Shown here piece by piece: positions 1 through 6,056 of a stretch of 6,322 nucleotides of DNA. Each line of letters begins with the position of its first letter. The first letter of the stretch is position 1. The notes beneath the pieces are model-generated. The model ran no database searches. It worked only from the letters and a program-made list of their open reading frames with translations, and was not told the DNA's origin. The position numbers and the translations under genes were made by a program. Source of the stretch: Pseudomonadota bacterium (GTDB taxonomy: Bacteria; Pseudomonadota; Gammaproteobacteria; Burkholderiales; Burkholderiaceae_D); assembly GCA_023435945.1 (NCBI GenBank), contig JAEZLB010000127.1:1-6322 (forward strand). The letters are read 5' to 3'.

Positions 1-285
<285 letters not shown>

Positions 286-305
286 TCATTATTTATCACT
301 GAGTT

Positions 306-515
306 ATGGCTACATTGGATATCGAACTTAATGGCGAGCCTTATCGCATGGAGAATGGCGCCACCCTGCAAGATCTTGTGGCGGCGCTGGATCTGACCGG
401 CAAGGCCTTGGCGGTAGCGGTAAACCGGCAAGTAGTGCCGCGCCAGCAATGGAGCGAACGCTCCCTGCAGGCGGCGGACAAGGTCGATATCGTCCGCGCA
501 ATTGGCGGAGGTTGA
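306..515 (+). CDS. thiS: Sulfur carrier protein ThiS
   Basis: This encodes a 69-residue ubiquitin-fold sulfur carrier, a normal length for ThiS. The C-terminus is [10 protein letters not shown]; the terminal Gly-Gly is adenylated (by ThiF in characterised systems) and converted to a thiocarboxylate that donates sulfur to ThiG during thiazole synthesis. The N-terminal beta strand ([11 protein letters not shown], about residues 4-14) and the helix with [11 protein letters not shown] (residues 20-30) match the family pattern. ATG at 306 is the only sensible start; the ribosome-binding site is weak (GAG at 301-303, very close to the ATG), so translation may depend on coupling to thiC 20 bp upstream. 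The gene is followed by a 68-bp gap containing a strong hairpin before thiG. No thiF is seen nearby, so the activating enzyme must be encoded elsewhere. Confidence 0.96.
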   Translation: MATLDIELNGEPYRMENGATLQDLVAALDLTGKALAVAVNRQVVPRQQWSERSLQAADKVDIVRAIGGG

Positions 516-522
516 GCCAACT

Positions 523-563
523 AGGGCTGAAGGAGAGGCAGGTTTTATCTCTCCTTCAGCCCT
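523..563 (+). promoter_or_regulatory. Perfect 15-bp inverted repeat between thiS and thiG
   Basis: The left arm AGGGCTGAAGGAGAG (523-537) and right arm CTCTCCTTCAGCCCT (549-563) are perfect reverse complements around an 11-nt loop (538-548). The hairpin starts 8 nt after the thiS stop and ends 20 nt before the thiG ATG. The sequence after it is TTCTTCAATTT, pyrimidine-rich but not a clean T-run, so a strong intrinsic terminator is doubtful. It could be a partial terminator, an mRNA-processing or stability element setting the ThiS:ThiG ratio, or a translation control element. TCTCC in the right arm (550-554) is also complementary to GGAGA at 574-578, which contains the thiG Shine-Dalgarno. Seen: the repeat. 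Inferred: its role. Confidence 0.75.
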
Positions 564-573
564 TCTTCAATTT

Positions 574-577
574 GGAG
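574..577 (+). promoter_or_regulatory. Ribosome-binding site of thiG
   Basis: GGAG lies 6 nt upstream of the ATG at 584, an ideal Shine-Dalgarno position. It fixes the thiG start at 584 even though the reading frame stays open back into thiS. Confidence 0.8.
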
Positions 578-583
578 AAACAT

Positions 584-1393
584 ATGGATGCAAAAGACAA
601 TGCCGCAGTAACTGATAGCGGCTTGACCATAGCCGGCAAGACTTATCGTTCCCGCCTCTTGGTTGGCAGCGGCAAGTACAAGGACCTGGAACAGACCCGC
701 CTGGCGACCGAAGCCTCGGGGGCCGAGATCATCACGGTGGCAATCCGCCGCGTGAATATCGGGCAGGACCCGAACGCGCCCAGCCTCCTGGATGTGGTAC
801 CGCCTTCGGCGTACACCATTCTTCCCAATTCAGCTGGGTGTTATAACGCGGACGATGCCGTGTACACACTGCAATTGGGGCGTGAACTTTTGGGCGGTCA
901 CAAACTGTGCAAACTGGAAGTGCTGGGCGACGAAAAGACGTTGTTCCCCAACATGCCGGAAACCATCAAAGCTGCTGAGAAACTGGTCAAGGACGGATTC
1001 GACGTGATGGTGTACTGCAGCGACGATCCTATCCAGGCCCGCATCCTGGAGGAAATCGGTTGCGTGGCGGTGATGCCGCTGGCTTCGCTGATCGGCTCCG
1101 GCATGGGTATCCTGAATCCGTGGAACCTGTCGCTGATCATCGAACAGTCCAAGGTGCCAGTGCTGGTGGATGCAGGCGTGGGTACCGCATCAGACGCGGC
1201 GATTGCGATGGAACTGGGTTGCGATGGCGTGCTGATGAATACTGCGATTGCCGGCGCACAGGATCCTATCCGCATGGCACGTGCAATGCGGTTGGCAATC
1301 GAGGCGGGACGCGAAGCCTATCTTGCCGGACGTATTCCGAGAAAATTCGTTGCATCGCCTTCATCGCCAATGGCAGGGCGCGTAGTCGGATGA
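584..1393 (+). CDS. thiG: Thiazole synthase ThiG
   Basis: ThiG condenses 1-deoxy-D-xylulose 5-phosphate, dehydroglycine and the sulfur of ThiS thiocarboxylate into the thiazole phosphate of thiamine, in the cytoplasm. The 269-residue protein is a TIM barrel of usual length or slightly above, because about 12 residues precede the first conserved strand. Recognisable pieces are the N-terminal [10 protein letters not shown] (23-32), [13 protein letters not shown] (110-122) with K110 as the expected Schiff-base lysine for [14 protein letters not shown] (163-173), and the phosphate-binding [13 protein letters not shown] (193-205) and [11 protein letters not shown] (215-225). The start at ATG 584 is chosen for its GGAG at 574-577. 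The frame extends back to ATG 449, but that stretch overlaps thiS, runs through the hairpin and is unlike ThiG. The stop overlaps the thiD start in ATGA (1390-1393), suggesting translational coupling. Confidence 0.97.
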   Translation: MDAKDNAAVTDSGLTIAGKTYRSRLLVGSGKYKDLEQTRLATEASGAEIITVAIRRVNIGQDPNAPSLLDVVPPSAYTILPNSAGCYNADDAVYTLQLGRELLGGHKLCKLEVLGDEKTLFPNMPETIKAAEKLVKDGFDVMVYCSDDPIQARILEEIGCVAVMPLASLIGSGMGILNPWNLSLIIEQSKVPVLVDAGVGTASDAAIAMELGCDGVLMNTAIAGAQDPIRMARAMRLAIEAGREAYLAGRIPRKFVASPSSPMAGRVVG

Positions 1394-2181
1394 TGAAACC
1401 TGCTGTGCTGGTTTTTGCCGGTGCGGATCCCGGCGGTGGCGCAGGCATACAGGCCGACAACCAGGCCATTGCCGCGCTCGGCGCGCATCCGCTGACGGTG
1501 ATTACGGCGCTGACGGTGCAGGACAATGACCGCGTCTTCTCGGTACACCCGGTTTCAGTGGATCTCTTGCAGCAGCAGGCGCAGGCGCTGATCAAAAAAA
1601 TACCGGTGACTGCCGTCAAAATAGGCATAGTCGGCAACGCGGACAATGCAAAGGCCATTGCCGGAATCATCAGTGCGCTGAAGGGACATAATCCTGCGCT
1701 ACCGGTCGTGCTTGACCCGGTACTGGGCAGTGGTCATGGCGACAGCCTGGCAGTGGGGAATGCGGTGAAGGCCTTGTCGCCCTTGTTTGAACTGGCGACG
1801 CTGATTACGCCCAATTTGCCGGAAGCGCAGGCACTCTGTGACGGTGAACGTCTTGCCGAGGTGCAGGTGCGGCATTTGCGTCGTCTTGGATGCGAGCATG
1901 TGTTGATCAAGGGCGGTCATGGCGCACCTGATGGTAATGTGGTCAATACATGGTACGCATTCGCGCACGCGCGTAGCTGGACCTGGCCGCGTTTGCCGGG
2001 AGAGTTCCATGGCAGCGGCTGTACGCTGGCTTCCGCAATTGCCGCGTTGCTGGCGCAGGGGCGGAACATGGAAGAGGCGCTGGACGCAGGGCAGATTTAT
2101 ACGCAGCGCGCGTTGGAGCGTGCTTACGCCATTACAGAAGGGCAGTTGATGCCCGATCGAATTGAAGCAATAAAGGAATGA
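1390..2181 (+). CDS. thiD: Hydroxymethylpyrimidine/phosphomethylpyrimidine kinase ThiD
   Basis: ThiD phosphorylates HMP to HMP-P and HMP-P to HMP-PP, the pyrimidine substrate of ThiE. The 263 residues match the usual length for this ribokinase-fold enzyme. Visible motifs are [15 protein letters not shown] (9-23), the [10 protein letters not shown] strand (36-45) with Gln44 at the position known to contact the pyrimidine, [12 protein letters not shown] (106-117), [12 protein letters not shown] (138-149), LIKGGHG (172-178), and the anion-hole and ATP site [10 protein letters not shown] (207-216) with catalytic Cys211. The usual GxDPSGGAGI reads [10 protein letters not shown] here, a mild variant. 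The start is ATG 1390, overlapping the thiG stop in ATGA; ATG 1393 directly after it is an equally good alternative one residue shorter. There is no strong ribosome-binding site (AGGG at 1375-1378 is rather far), so reinitiation after thiG is likely. Its stop in turn overlaps an ATG of thiE. Confidence 0.96.
   Translation: MMKPAVLVFAGADPGGGAGIQADNQAIAALGAHPLTVITALTVQDNDRVFSVHPVSVDLLQQQAQALIKKIPVTAVKIGIVGNADNAKAIAGIISALKGHNPALPVVLDPVLGSGHGDSLAVGNAVKALSPLFELATLITPNLPEAQALCDGERLAEVQVRHLRRLGCEHVLIKGGHGAPDGNVVNTWYAFAHARSWTWPRLPGEFHGSGCTLASAIAALLAQGRNMEEALDAGQIYTQRALERAYAITEGQLMPDRIEAIKE
2172..2177 (+). promoter_or_regulatory. Ribosome-binding site deciding the thiE start
   Basis: AAAGGA is a good Shine-Dalgarno sequence. 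It abuts the ATG at 2178 (zero spacing) but is 6 nt from the in-frame ATG at 2184, which favours the second ATG as the real thiE start. Confidence 0.6.
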
Positions 2182-2183
2182 AC

Positions 2184-2789
2184 ATGAAAGGTTTGTACAT
2201 CGTCACCCCGGACTGGGATGAAACCGAAAAGCTGGTTGTTGCGACGGAGGCGGCATTGAAGGGTGGTGCGGCGCTGGTGCAGTACCGTCACAAGACTGCC
2301 TCCCCCGAGCTGCGCAAGGAGCAGGCCGGCAAGCTGCTAGCCTTGTGCCGCCAGTACAATCGTCCGCTGATCATCAATGATCATATCGAACTCGCGCTAG
2401 AACTCGGCGCTGAAGGTATTCATGTCGGCGGCACCGATGCATCGGTAGCAGAAGCCAGAAAACGCGTGGGTCCGGGCATGATTGTCGGCGCTTCCTGTTA
2501 TGACTCGCTGGATCGCGCGCGCATGTCGCATGAGGCAGGTGCCAGCTACATCGCTTTTGGCGGTTTTTATCCATCCCGGGTGAAGAAATATGATTTCAAG
2601 ACGCCTTACGATATCGTCACCCGTGCCAAGGAGCAGATTCCGCTGCCCGTCGTGGTGATCGGCGGCATGACGCCGGACAATGCCGTACCGTTGATCGAGG
2701 CCGGTACCGACATGGTGGCGGCCATCAGTGCTGTCTACATGACGGACGATCCGCAAGCTTCTGCTCAGGCATTTATTGAGCGCTTCTAA
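2184..2789 (+). CDS. thiE: Thiamine-phosphate synthase ThiE
   Basis: ThiE couples HMP-PP with thiazole phosphate, releasing pyrophosphate, to give thiamine monophosphate, so it unites the products of the upstream genes. The protein is a 201-residue TIM barrel, slightly compact but normal. Motifs in order are LYIVTPD (4-10), VQYRHK (32-37) for the pyrophosphate site, PLIINDHIELAL (61-72), GIHVGGTD (78-85), VGASCYDSLDRA (101-112), YIAFGGFYPSRVKK (122-135), the phosphate-binding VVIGGM (157-162) and VAAISAVY (178-185). The start at 2184 is preferred for its spacing from AAAGGA at 2172-2177; the alternative ATG 2178 (two residues longer) would form an ATGA overlap with the thiD stop. Either way the gene is probably coupled to thiD. 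It is the last gene of the operon; the TAA at 2787-2789 overlaps the stop of the convergent MgtC-like gene and no terminator hairpin is apparent there. Confidence 0.96.
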   Translation: MKGLYIVTPDWDETEKLVVATEAALKGGAALVQYRHKTASPELRKEQAGKLLALCRQYNRPLIINDHIELALELGAEGIHVGGTDASVAEARKRVGPGMIVGASCYDSLDRARMSHEAGASYIAFGGFYPSRVKKYDFKTPYDIVTRAKEQIPLPVVVIGGMTPDNAVPLIEAGTDMVAAISAVYMTDDPQASAQAFIERF

Positions 2790-3481
2790 TCGCCGGTTGG
2801 CGCAAGATGGAATTCCTGCACGATTTCCATCCCGCGCATTTTCTCCGCTAGCCTGATGATGTTGTCGGGGTTGTGAGTCTGGATCACCGTCTGGTATTCA
2901 AACTTGCGGCCCTGATCCGTCAGGCGGTAACCGAGGCTGGCGATGGAGAAACCGTGTTCCTTGAGCAGCGCTCGTATCTCAGGCTCGGGCATCGCGTTAT
3001 TCCGATCAAACGAAACGCTGTAATGCGAAAAATGTTCGGCTGGCATGCGTGCTTCGATATAGCGGAATATCGACAAAATGCCGAATGAGAACAGGCAGGC
3101 CACGATGGCAGGGAAATAAAAGCCTACACCAATCAAGGTTCCTATTGCCGCCGTTATCCAGATGGATGCCGCAGTCGTCAGTCCGCGCACGCTGAAGTTT
3201 TCCCGATAAATCACCCCCGCGCCCAGAAAGCCAATCCCGGTCATGATGCCTTGCGCCATGCGCGTGGGGTCAAGGGTATGCGTGGTCCCCGGTATCCACT
3301 TGTGCTGGAAGACGGAAATCAGCATCAGCAGGCTGGAGGCCAGACAGACCAGAGCATGGGTGCGAAAACCGGCCGGGCGTCCGTGGAAGCTGCGCTCCAG
3401 TCCAATCAGGCCACCGGCCGCGACAGCACCAGCCAGGTTAATGAGTATGGTCAGGTAGTCGGGATCAAGATGGTCTATCAC
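2786..3481 (-). CDS. MgtC/SapB family inner-membrane protein
   Basis: This 231-residue protein belongs to the MgtC/SapB family. The N-terminal half has about five membrane segments (roughly residues 10-28, 42-60, 76-93, 101-119 and 121-140), and the last 80 residues form a soluble, probably ACT-like cytoplasmic domain. Family signatures are GLIGLERSFHGRPAGFRTHALV (24-45), the DPTR motif (71-74), GIGFLGAGVIYR (82-93) and SVRGLTTAASIW (97-108). In pathogens MgtC is linked to growth in low magnesium and inhibits the F-type ATP synthase; for environmental homologues the role is unknown, so no substrate is assigned. The start is GTG at 3481: an in-frame TAG lies two codons upstream and no other early start fits. 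The ribosome-binding site is poor (GAAAG, 11 nt away). A TATAAT just upstream suggests its own promoter. Nothing nearby points to magnesium control. Confidence 0.93.
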   Translation of the reverse strand: MIDHLDPDYLTILINLAGAVAAGGLIGLERSFHGRPAGFRTHALVCLASSLLMLISVFQHKWIPGTTHTLDPTRMAQGIMTGIGFLGAGVIYRENFSVRGLTTAASIWITAAIGTLIGVGFYFPAIVACLFSFGILSIFRYIEARMPAEHFSHYSVSFDRNNAMPEPEIRALLKEHGFSIASLGYRLTDQGRKFEYQTVIQTHNPDNIIRLAEKMRGMEIVQEFHLAPTGD

Positions 3482-3498
3482 GATCTATATAACTTTCA

Positions 3499-3528
3499 AT
3501 TATATTTTTTGATTTTATTTGCTTTAAA
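3499..3528 (-). promoter_or_regulatory. Putative promoter of the MgtC-like gene
   Basis: On the minus strand a TTTAAA (-35 like, 3523-3528) and a perfect TATAAT (-10, 3499-3504) are separated by 18 nt. Transcription would start near 3492, leaving a leader of only about 10 nt before the GTG at 3481. The region is AT-rich, so chance matches are likely; the position directly before the gene is the main support. Confidence 0.45.
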
Positions 3529-3538
3529 TAAATATAAC
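3509..3538 (+). promoter_or_regulatory. Putative upstream promoter of uvrD
   Basis: TTGATT (3509-3514) and TATAAC (3533-3538) with an 18-nt spacer form a fair sigma-70 promoter facing uvrD. Initiation near 3545 would give a leader of about 125 nt. It overlaps the divergent promoter proposed for the MgtC-like gene, so the two could compete for polymerase. Confidence 0.45.
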
Positions 3539-3566
3539 GCAGTTTCTTGATCGAGGATGGGGCCAT

Positions 3567-3579
3567 CACAAATTTTGTG
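3567..3579. promoter_or_regulatory. Short palindrome CACAAATTTTGTG, possible operator
   Basis: CACAAA and TTTGTG are perfect 6-bp arms around a single central base, about 20 nt after the expected start of the upstream uvrD promoter. It is the size of a regulator half-site pair, but it matches no operator I can name (it lacks the LexA CTG...CAG pattern) and could be chance. Confidence 0.2.
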
Positions 3580-3657
3580 CAGAAATGTAGGGATGTCGAT
3601 ACATGCGAAGACGAGAAATCGGAGAGATCCTGCAGCAGCCAATATCCGGTGCAGGGA

Positions 3658-3663
3658 TATAAT
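3658..3663 (+). promoter_or_regulatory. Perfect -10 box (TATAAT) next to the uvrD start
   Basis: TATAAT ends 6 nt before the A of the uvrD ATG at 3670, exactly where transcription would begin, so it could yield a leaderless mRNA. No good -35 is seen at 16-18 nt spacing (the region around 3635-3640 reads GCAGCC), so an activator would be needed, or the match is fortuitous. Confidence 0.35.
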
Positions 3664-3669
3664 CTCGGG

Positions 3670-5952
3670 ATGCAAAATCTTCTTCTTCACCTCAATGCGG
3701 AGCAATTAGCCGCAGTCACCTTGCCGCCCCAGTCTGCCCTGATCCTCGCGGGCGCCGGTTCCGGAAAAACGCGCGTACTGACAACTCGTATCGCCTGGCT
3801 GATCCAGACCGGGCAGATTTCACCGGCCGGTGTGCTGGCAGTGACTTTTACCAACAAGGCCGCCAAGGAAATGTTGTCGCGCCTGTCTGCAATGTTGCCT
3901 ATCAATACACGTGGCATGTGGATAGGTACTTTTCACGGCTTATGCAATCGCCTGTTGCGCGCGCATTACCGTGATGCGGCCTTGCCCCAGACTTTCCAGA
4001 TCCTGGATTCGCAGGACCAGCTATCCGCCATCAAGCGCCTGCTGAAGGGGTTGAATGTCGACGATGAGAAGTACCCGCCGCGCAACCTGATGTACTTCAT
4101 CAACGGCGCGAAAGAGCAAGGCTTACGTTCATCTGAAGTGGAAGCCAACGACGATTACAACCGCAAGTTCGTCGAACTGTATGCGGCTTACGAAGACCAG
4201 TGCCAGCGTGAAGGTGTGGTGGATTTCGCAGAACTGCTGCTGCGCACTTATGAGCTGCTGTCGCGCAACCAGCCTTTGCGCGAGCATTATCAGGCACGGT
4301 TTCGCCATATCCTGGTCGACGAATTCCAGGATACCAACGACTTGCAGTACAAATGGCTGAAGCTGATGGCAGGTCAGCACAATGCCGTGTTTGCGGTCGG
4401 TGACGATGACCAGAGCATTTACGCATTCCGCGGCGCGAATGTGGGCAACATGTCCGCTTTCGAGCGTGATTTCAAGGTGCAGAACCTGATCAAGCTGGAA
4501 CAGAATTACCGCTCCCATGCGCACATTCTGGATGCTGCTAATACGCTGATCGCCAACAACAGCCGTCGTCTTGGCAAAAATCTGCGTACCGACGCCGGTC
4601 ATGGCGAGCTGGTACGCGTGTATGAGGCCAGCAGCGATATCCAGGAAGCGAACTGGATCATCGAGCAGATAAAGGCACTGATCAACGAGGGCGCGGCACG
4701 CAGCGAAATCGCCGTGCTGTACCGTTCCAACGCGCAATCACGCGTGATCGAGCATGCATTGTTTACGGCGGGCATGCCGTATCGTGTTTATGGCGGCCAG
4801 CGCTTCTTCGAGCGTGCCGAGGTCAAGCATGCGATCGCCTATCTGCAGCTGATGGACAATCCGCATAATGATTCCGCTTTCCTGCGCGTGGTGAATTTCC
4901 CGGCGCGAGGTATCGGCGCTCGTTCGCTGGAGCAGTTGCAAGATGCCGCCAAACAGTATGGTTTGTCGTTATATGCGGCGGTTCCCTATGTGGCGGGCAA
5001 GGCCGGTTCTTCGCTGAATGCTTTCGTCAAACTGATCGAAGGCACTCGCTTCGAGACCCAGCACTTGCCGCTACGTGAAATGGTGAAGATAGTTATTGAG
5101 CGTAGCGGTTTGATGCTGCATTACCAGTCCGACAAAGACGGCGCGGATCGTATTGAGAACCTGGAGCAGTTGGAAAATGCTGCCACGCTATTTGTGAATG
5201 AAGAAGGTTTTGGCATGGCTGCACCTGCTTTGGCCGGACCCCAAAGCGAAGCGCAGGCAGGTATTGCGATTGTGCTGGACGATGGCACTGAGATCATCGA
5301 TGCCGATGCCGCCCTCAACACCATCATGTCGCCCTTGTCAGCCTTCTTGTCGCACGCCTCGCTGGAAGCCGGCGATAACCAGGCGCAGGCGGGTCAGGAT
5401 GCGATACAGCTGATGACCGTGCATTCGGCCAAAGGCCTGGAATTCGATACGGTCTTCATCACCGGACTGGAAGAGGGGTTGTTCCCGCATGAGAACAGCG
5501 CCAAGGAGCAGGATGGGTTGGAAGAAGAGCGGCGTTTGATGTACGTGGCCATCACGCGTGCGAAAAAGCAGTTGTTCCTGACGCTCGCGCAAACGCGCAT
5601 GCTGCATGGGCAGACGCGTTACAACGTGAAATCACGCTTCCTTGACGAATTGCCGGAAGAAGCCCTGAAGTGGCTGTCGCCGCGCGTGCAGCATCATTGG
5701 TTCGGCCATCAGCCGCGTGCTGCCTGGGATGATGTGGATGAAGTGGCAGCGAATCAGGTGGCGCAATCCTTCAGCAAGAAGGATATCGGCTGGCGTATCG
5801 GAGAAAGTGTCATGCACGCCAAGTTCGGCGAAGGCGTTATCGTCAATATCGAAGGCGGTGCTGGCAATGCGCGTGCCAACATCAATTTCGGCCGCCACGG
5901 CATGAAATTGCTGGATCTGGGGATCGCCAAGCTGGAGAAGGTGGCATCCTAG
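3670..5952 (+). CDS. uvrD: UvrD/PcrA-type ATP-dependent DNA helicase (DNA helicase II)
   Basis: This is a full-length SF1A 3'-5' helicase of 760 residues (E. coli UvrD has 720), acting in nucleotide excision repair, mismatch repair and removal of stalled RNA polymerase or RecA. Motifs in order: Q-motif region LNAEQLAAV (8-16), Walker A AGAGSGKTR (27-35), Ia VTFTNKAAKEM (58-68), II LVDEFQDTN (215-223), III VGDDDQSIYAFRG (243-255), IV EQNYRSH (277-283), V VHSAKGLEFD (584-593) with GLEEGLFPH (599-607), and VI RRLMYVAITRAKK (621-633). The C-terminus, about 705-757 (GESVMHAKFGEGVI), is the Tudor-like domain that contacts RNA polymerase in UvrD/PcrA. Residues about 511-550 form an acidic insertion before motif V. 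The ATG at 3670 fits the family N-terminus. The frame is open back to TTG 3547, but those 41 codons resemble nothing. The AGGGA at 3653-3657 is 12 nt away, so initiation may be weak or leaderless. Rep is less likely because of the length and the Tudor tail. Confidence 0.96.
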   Translation: MQNLLLHLNAEQLAAVTLPPQSALILAGAGSGKTRVLTTRIAWLIQTGQISPAGVLAVTFTNKAAKEMLSRLSAMLPINTRGMWIGTFHGLCNRLLRAHYRDAALPQTFQILDSQDQLSAIKRLLKGLNVDDEKYPPRNLMYFINGAKEQGLRSSEVEANDDYNRKFVELYAAYEDQCQREGVVDFAELLLRTYELLSRNQPLREHYQARFRHILVDEFQDTNDLQYKWLKLMAGQHNAVFAVGDDDQSIYAFRGANVGNMSAFERDFKVQNLIKLEQNYRSHAHILDAANTLIANNSRRLGKNLRTDAGHGELVRVYEASSDIQEANWIIEQIKALINEGAARSEIAVLYRSNAQSRVIEHALFTAGMPYRVYGGQRFFERAEVKHAIAYLQLMDNPHNDSAFLRVVNFPARGIGARSLEQLQDAAKQYGLSLYAAVPYVAGKAGSSLNAFVKLIEGTRFETQHLPLREMVKIVIERSGLMLHYQSDKDGADRIENLEQLENAATLFVNEEGFGMAAPALAGPQSEAQAGIAIVLDDGTEIIDADAALNTIMSPLSAFLSHASLEAGDNQAQAGQDAIQLMTVHSAKGLEFDTVFITGLEEGLFPHENSAKEQDGLEEERRLMYVAITRAKKQLFLTLAQTRMLHGQTRYNVKSRFLDELPEEALKWLSPRVQHHWFGHQPRAAWDDVDEVAANQVAQSFSKKDIGWRIGESVMHAKFGEGVIVNIEGGAGNARANINFGRHGMKLLDLGIAKLEKVAS

Positions 5953-6006
5953 TCAGGCGCTGCTTGCCAGGAGTCGCCCAAGGTATTCATGCATCAATCC
6001 GAAGCT

Positions 6007-6038
6007 CGTCCTTGCTGAGCGAATGTTCAGCAAGGGCG
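6007..6038. terminator. Hairpin between uvrD and the convergent folate gene, possible terminator without a T-tract
   Basis: CCTTGCTGA (6010-6018) and TCAGCAAGG (6027-6035) are perfect arms around an 8-nt loop. Outside them come a T-G wobble (6009/6036) and C-G pairs (6008/6037 and 6007/6038). It lies 54 nt after the uvrD stop and 18 nt after the stop of the opposing gene, the expected place for a shared bidirectional terminator. Neither side has a run of T, so intrinsic termination would be inefficient; it may instead protect 3' ends. The rest of the 104-bp gap shows nothing else. Confidence 0.5.
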
Positions 6039-6056
6039 TTATCGGTCGGGGCGAAA

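Noticed and set aside
449..583. Upstream extension of the thiG frame, ATG at 449 inside thiS
   Set aside because: It overlaps thiS in another frame and runs through the 15-bp hairpin; the encoded residues are unlike ThiG, whereas ATG 584 has an ideal GGAG 6 nt upstream.
1266..1670. Minus-strand open frame of 134 codons across the thiG-thiD junction
   Set aside because: It is antisense to two well-supported enzymes and its Cys/Ser/Ala-rich product looks like a shadow translation.
3243..3550. Plus-strand open frames of 71 and 99 codons over the MgtC-like gene
   Set aside because: They are antisense to the conserved GLIGLER and GRPAGFRTH motifs of the membrane protein and show no independent coding signal.
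3556..3567. Small inverted repeat GATGG-GG-CCATC in the uvrD leader
   Set aside because: The arms are only 5 bp with a 2-nt spacer, well within chance expectation, and it cannot form an RNA hairpin with such a short loop.
3547..3669. N-terminal extension of UvrD from a TTG at 3547 (41 codons)
   Set aside because: The extra residues (Cys- and Glu-rich, no family resemblance) precede a normal UvrD N-terminus at ATG 3670, and no ribosome-binding site supports the TTG. It most likely reflects chance absence of stops in the leader.
4129..4737. Long open frame (202 codons) on the minus strand inside uvrD
   Set aside because: It lies wholly antisense to conserved helicase motifs, is explained by codon bias of the GC-rich sense gene and shows no recognisable domain.
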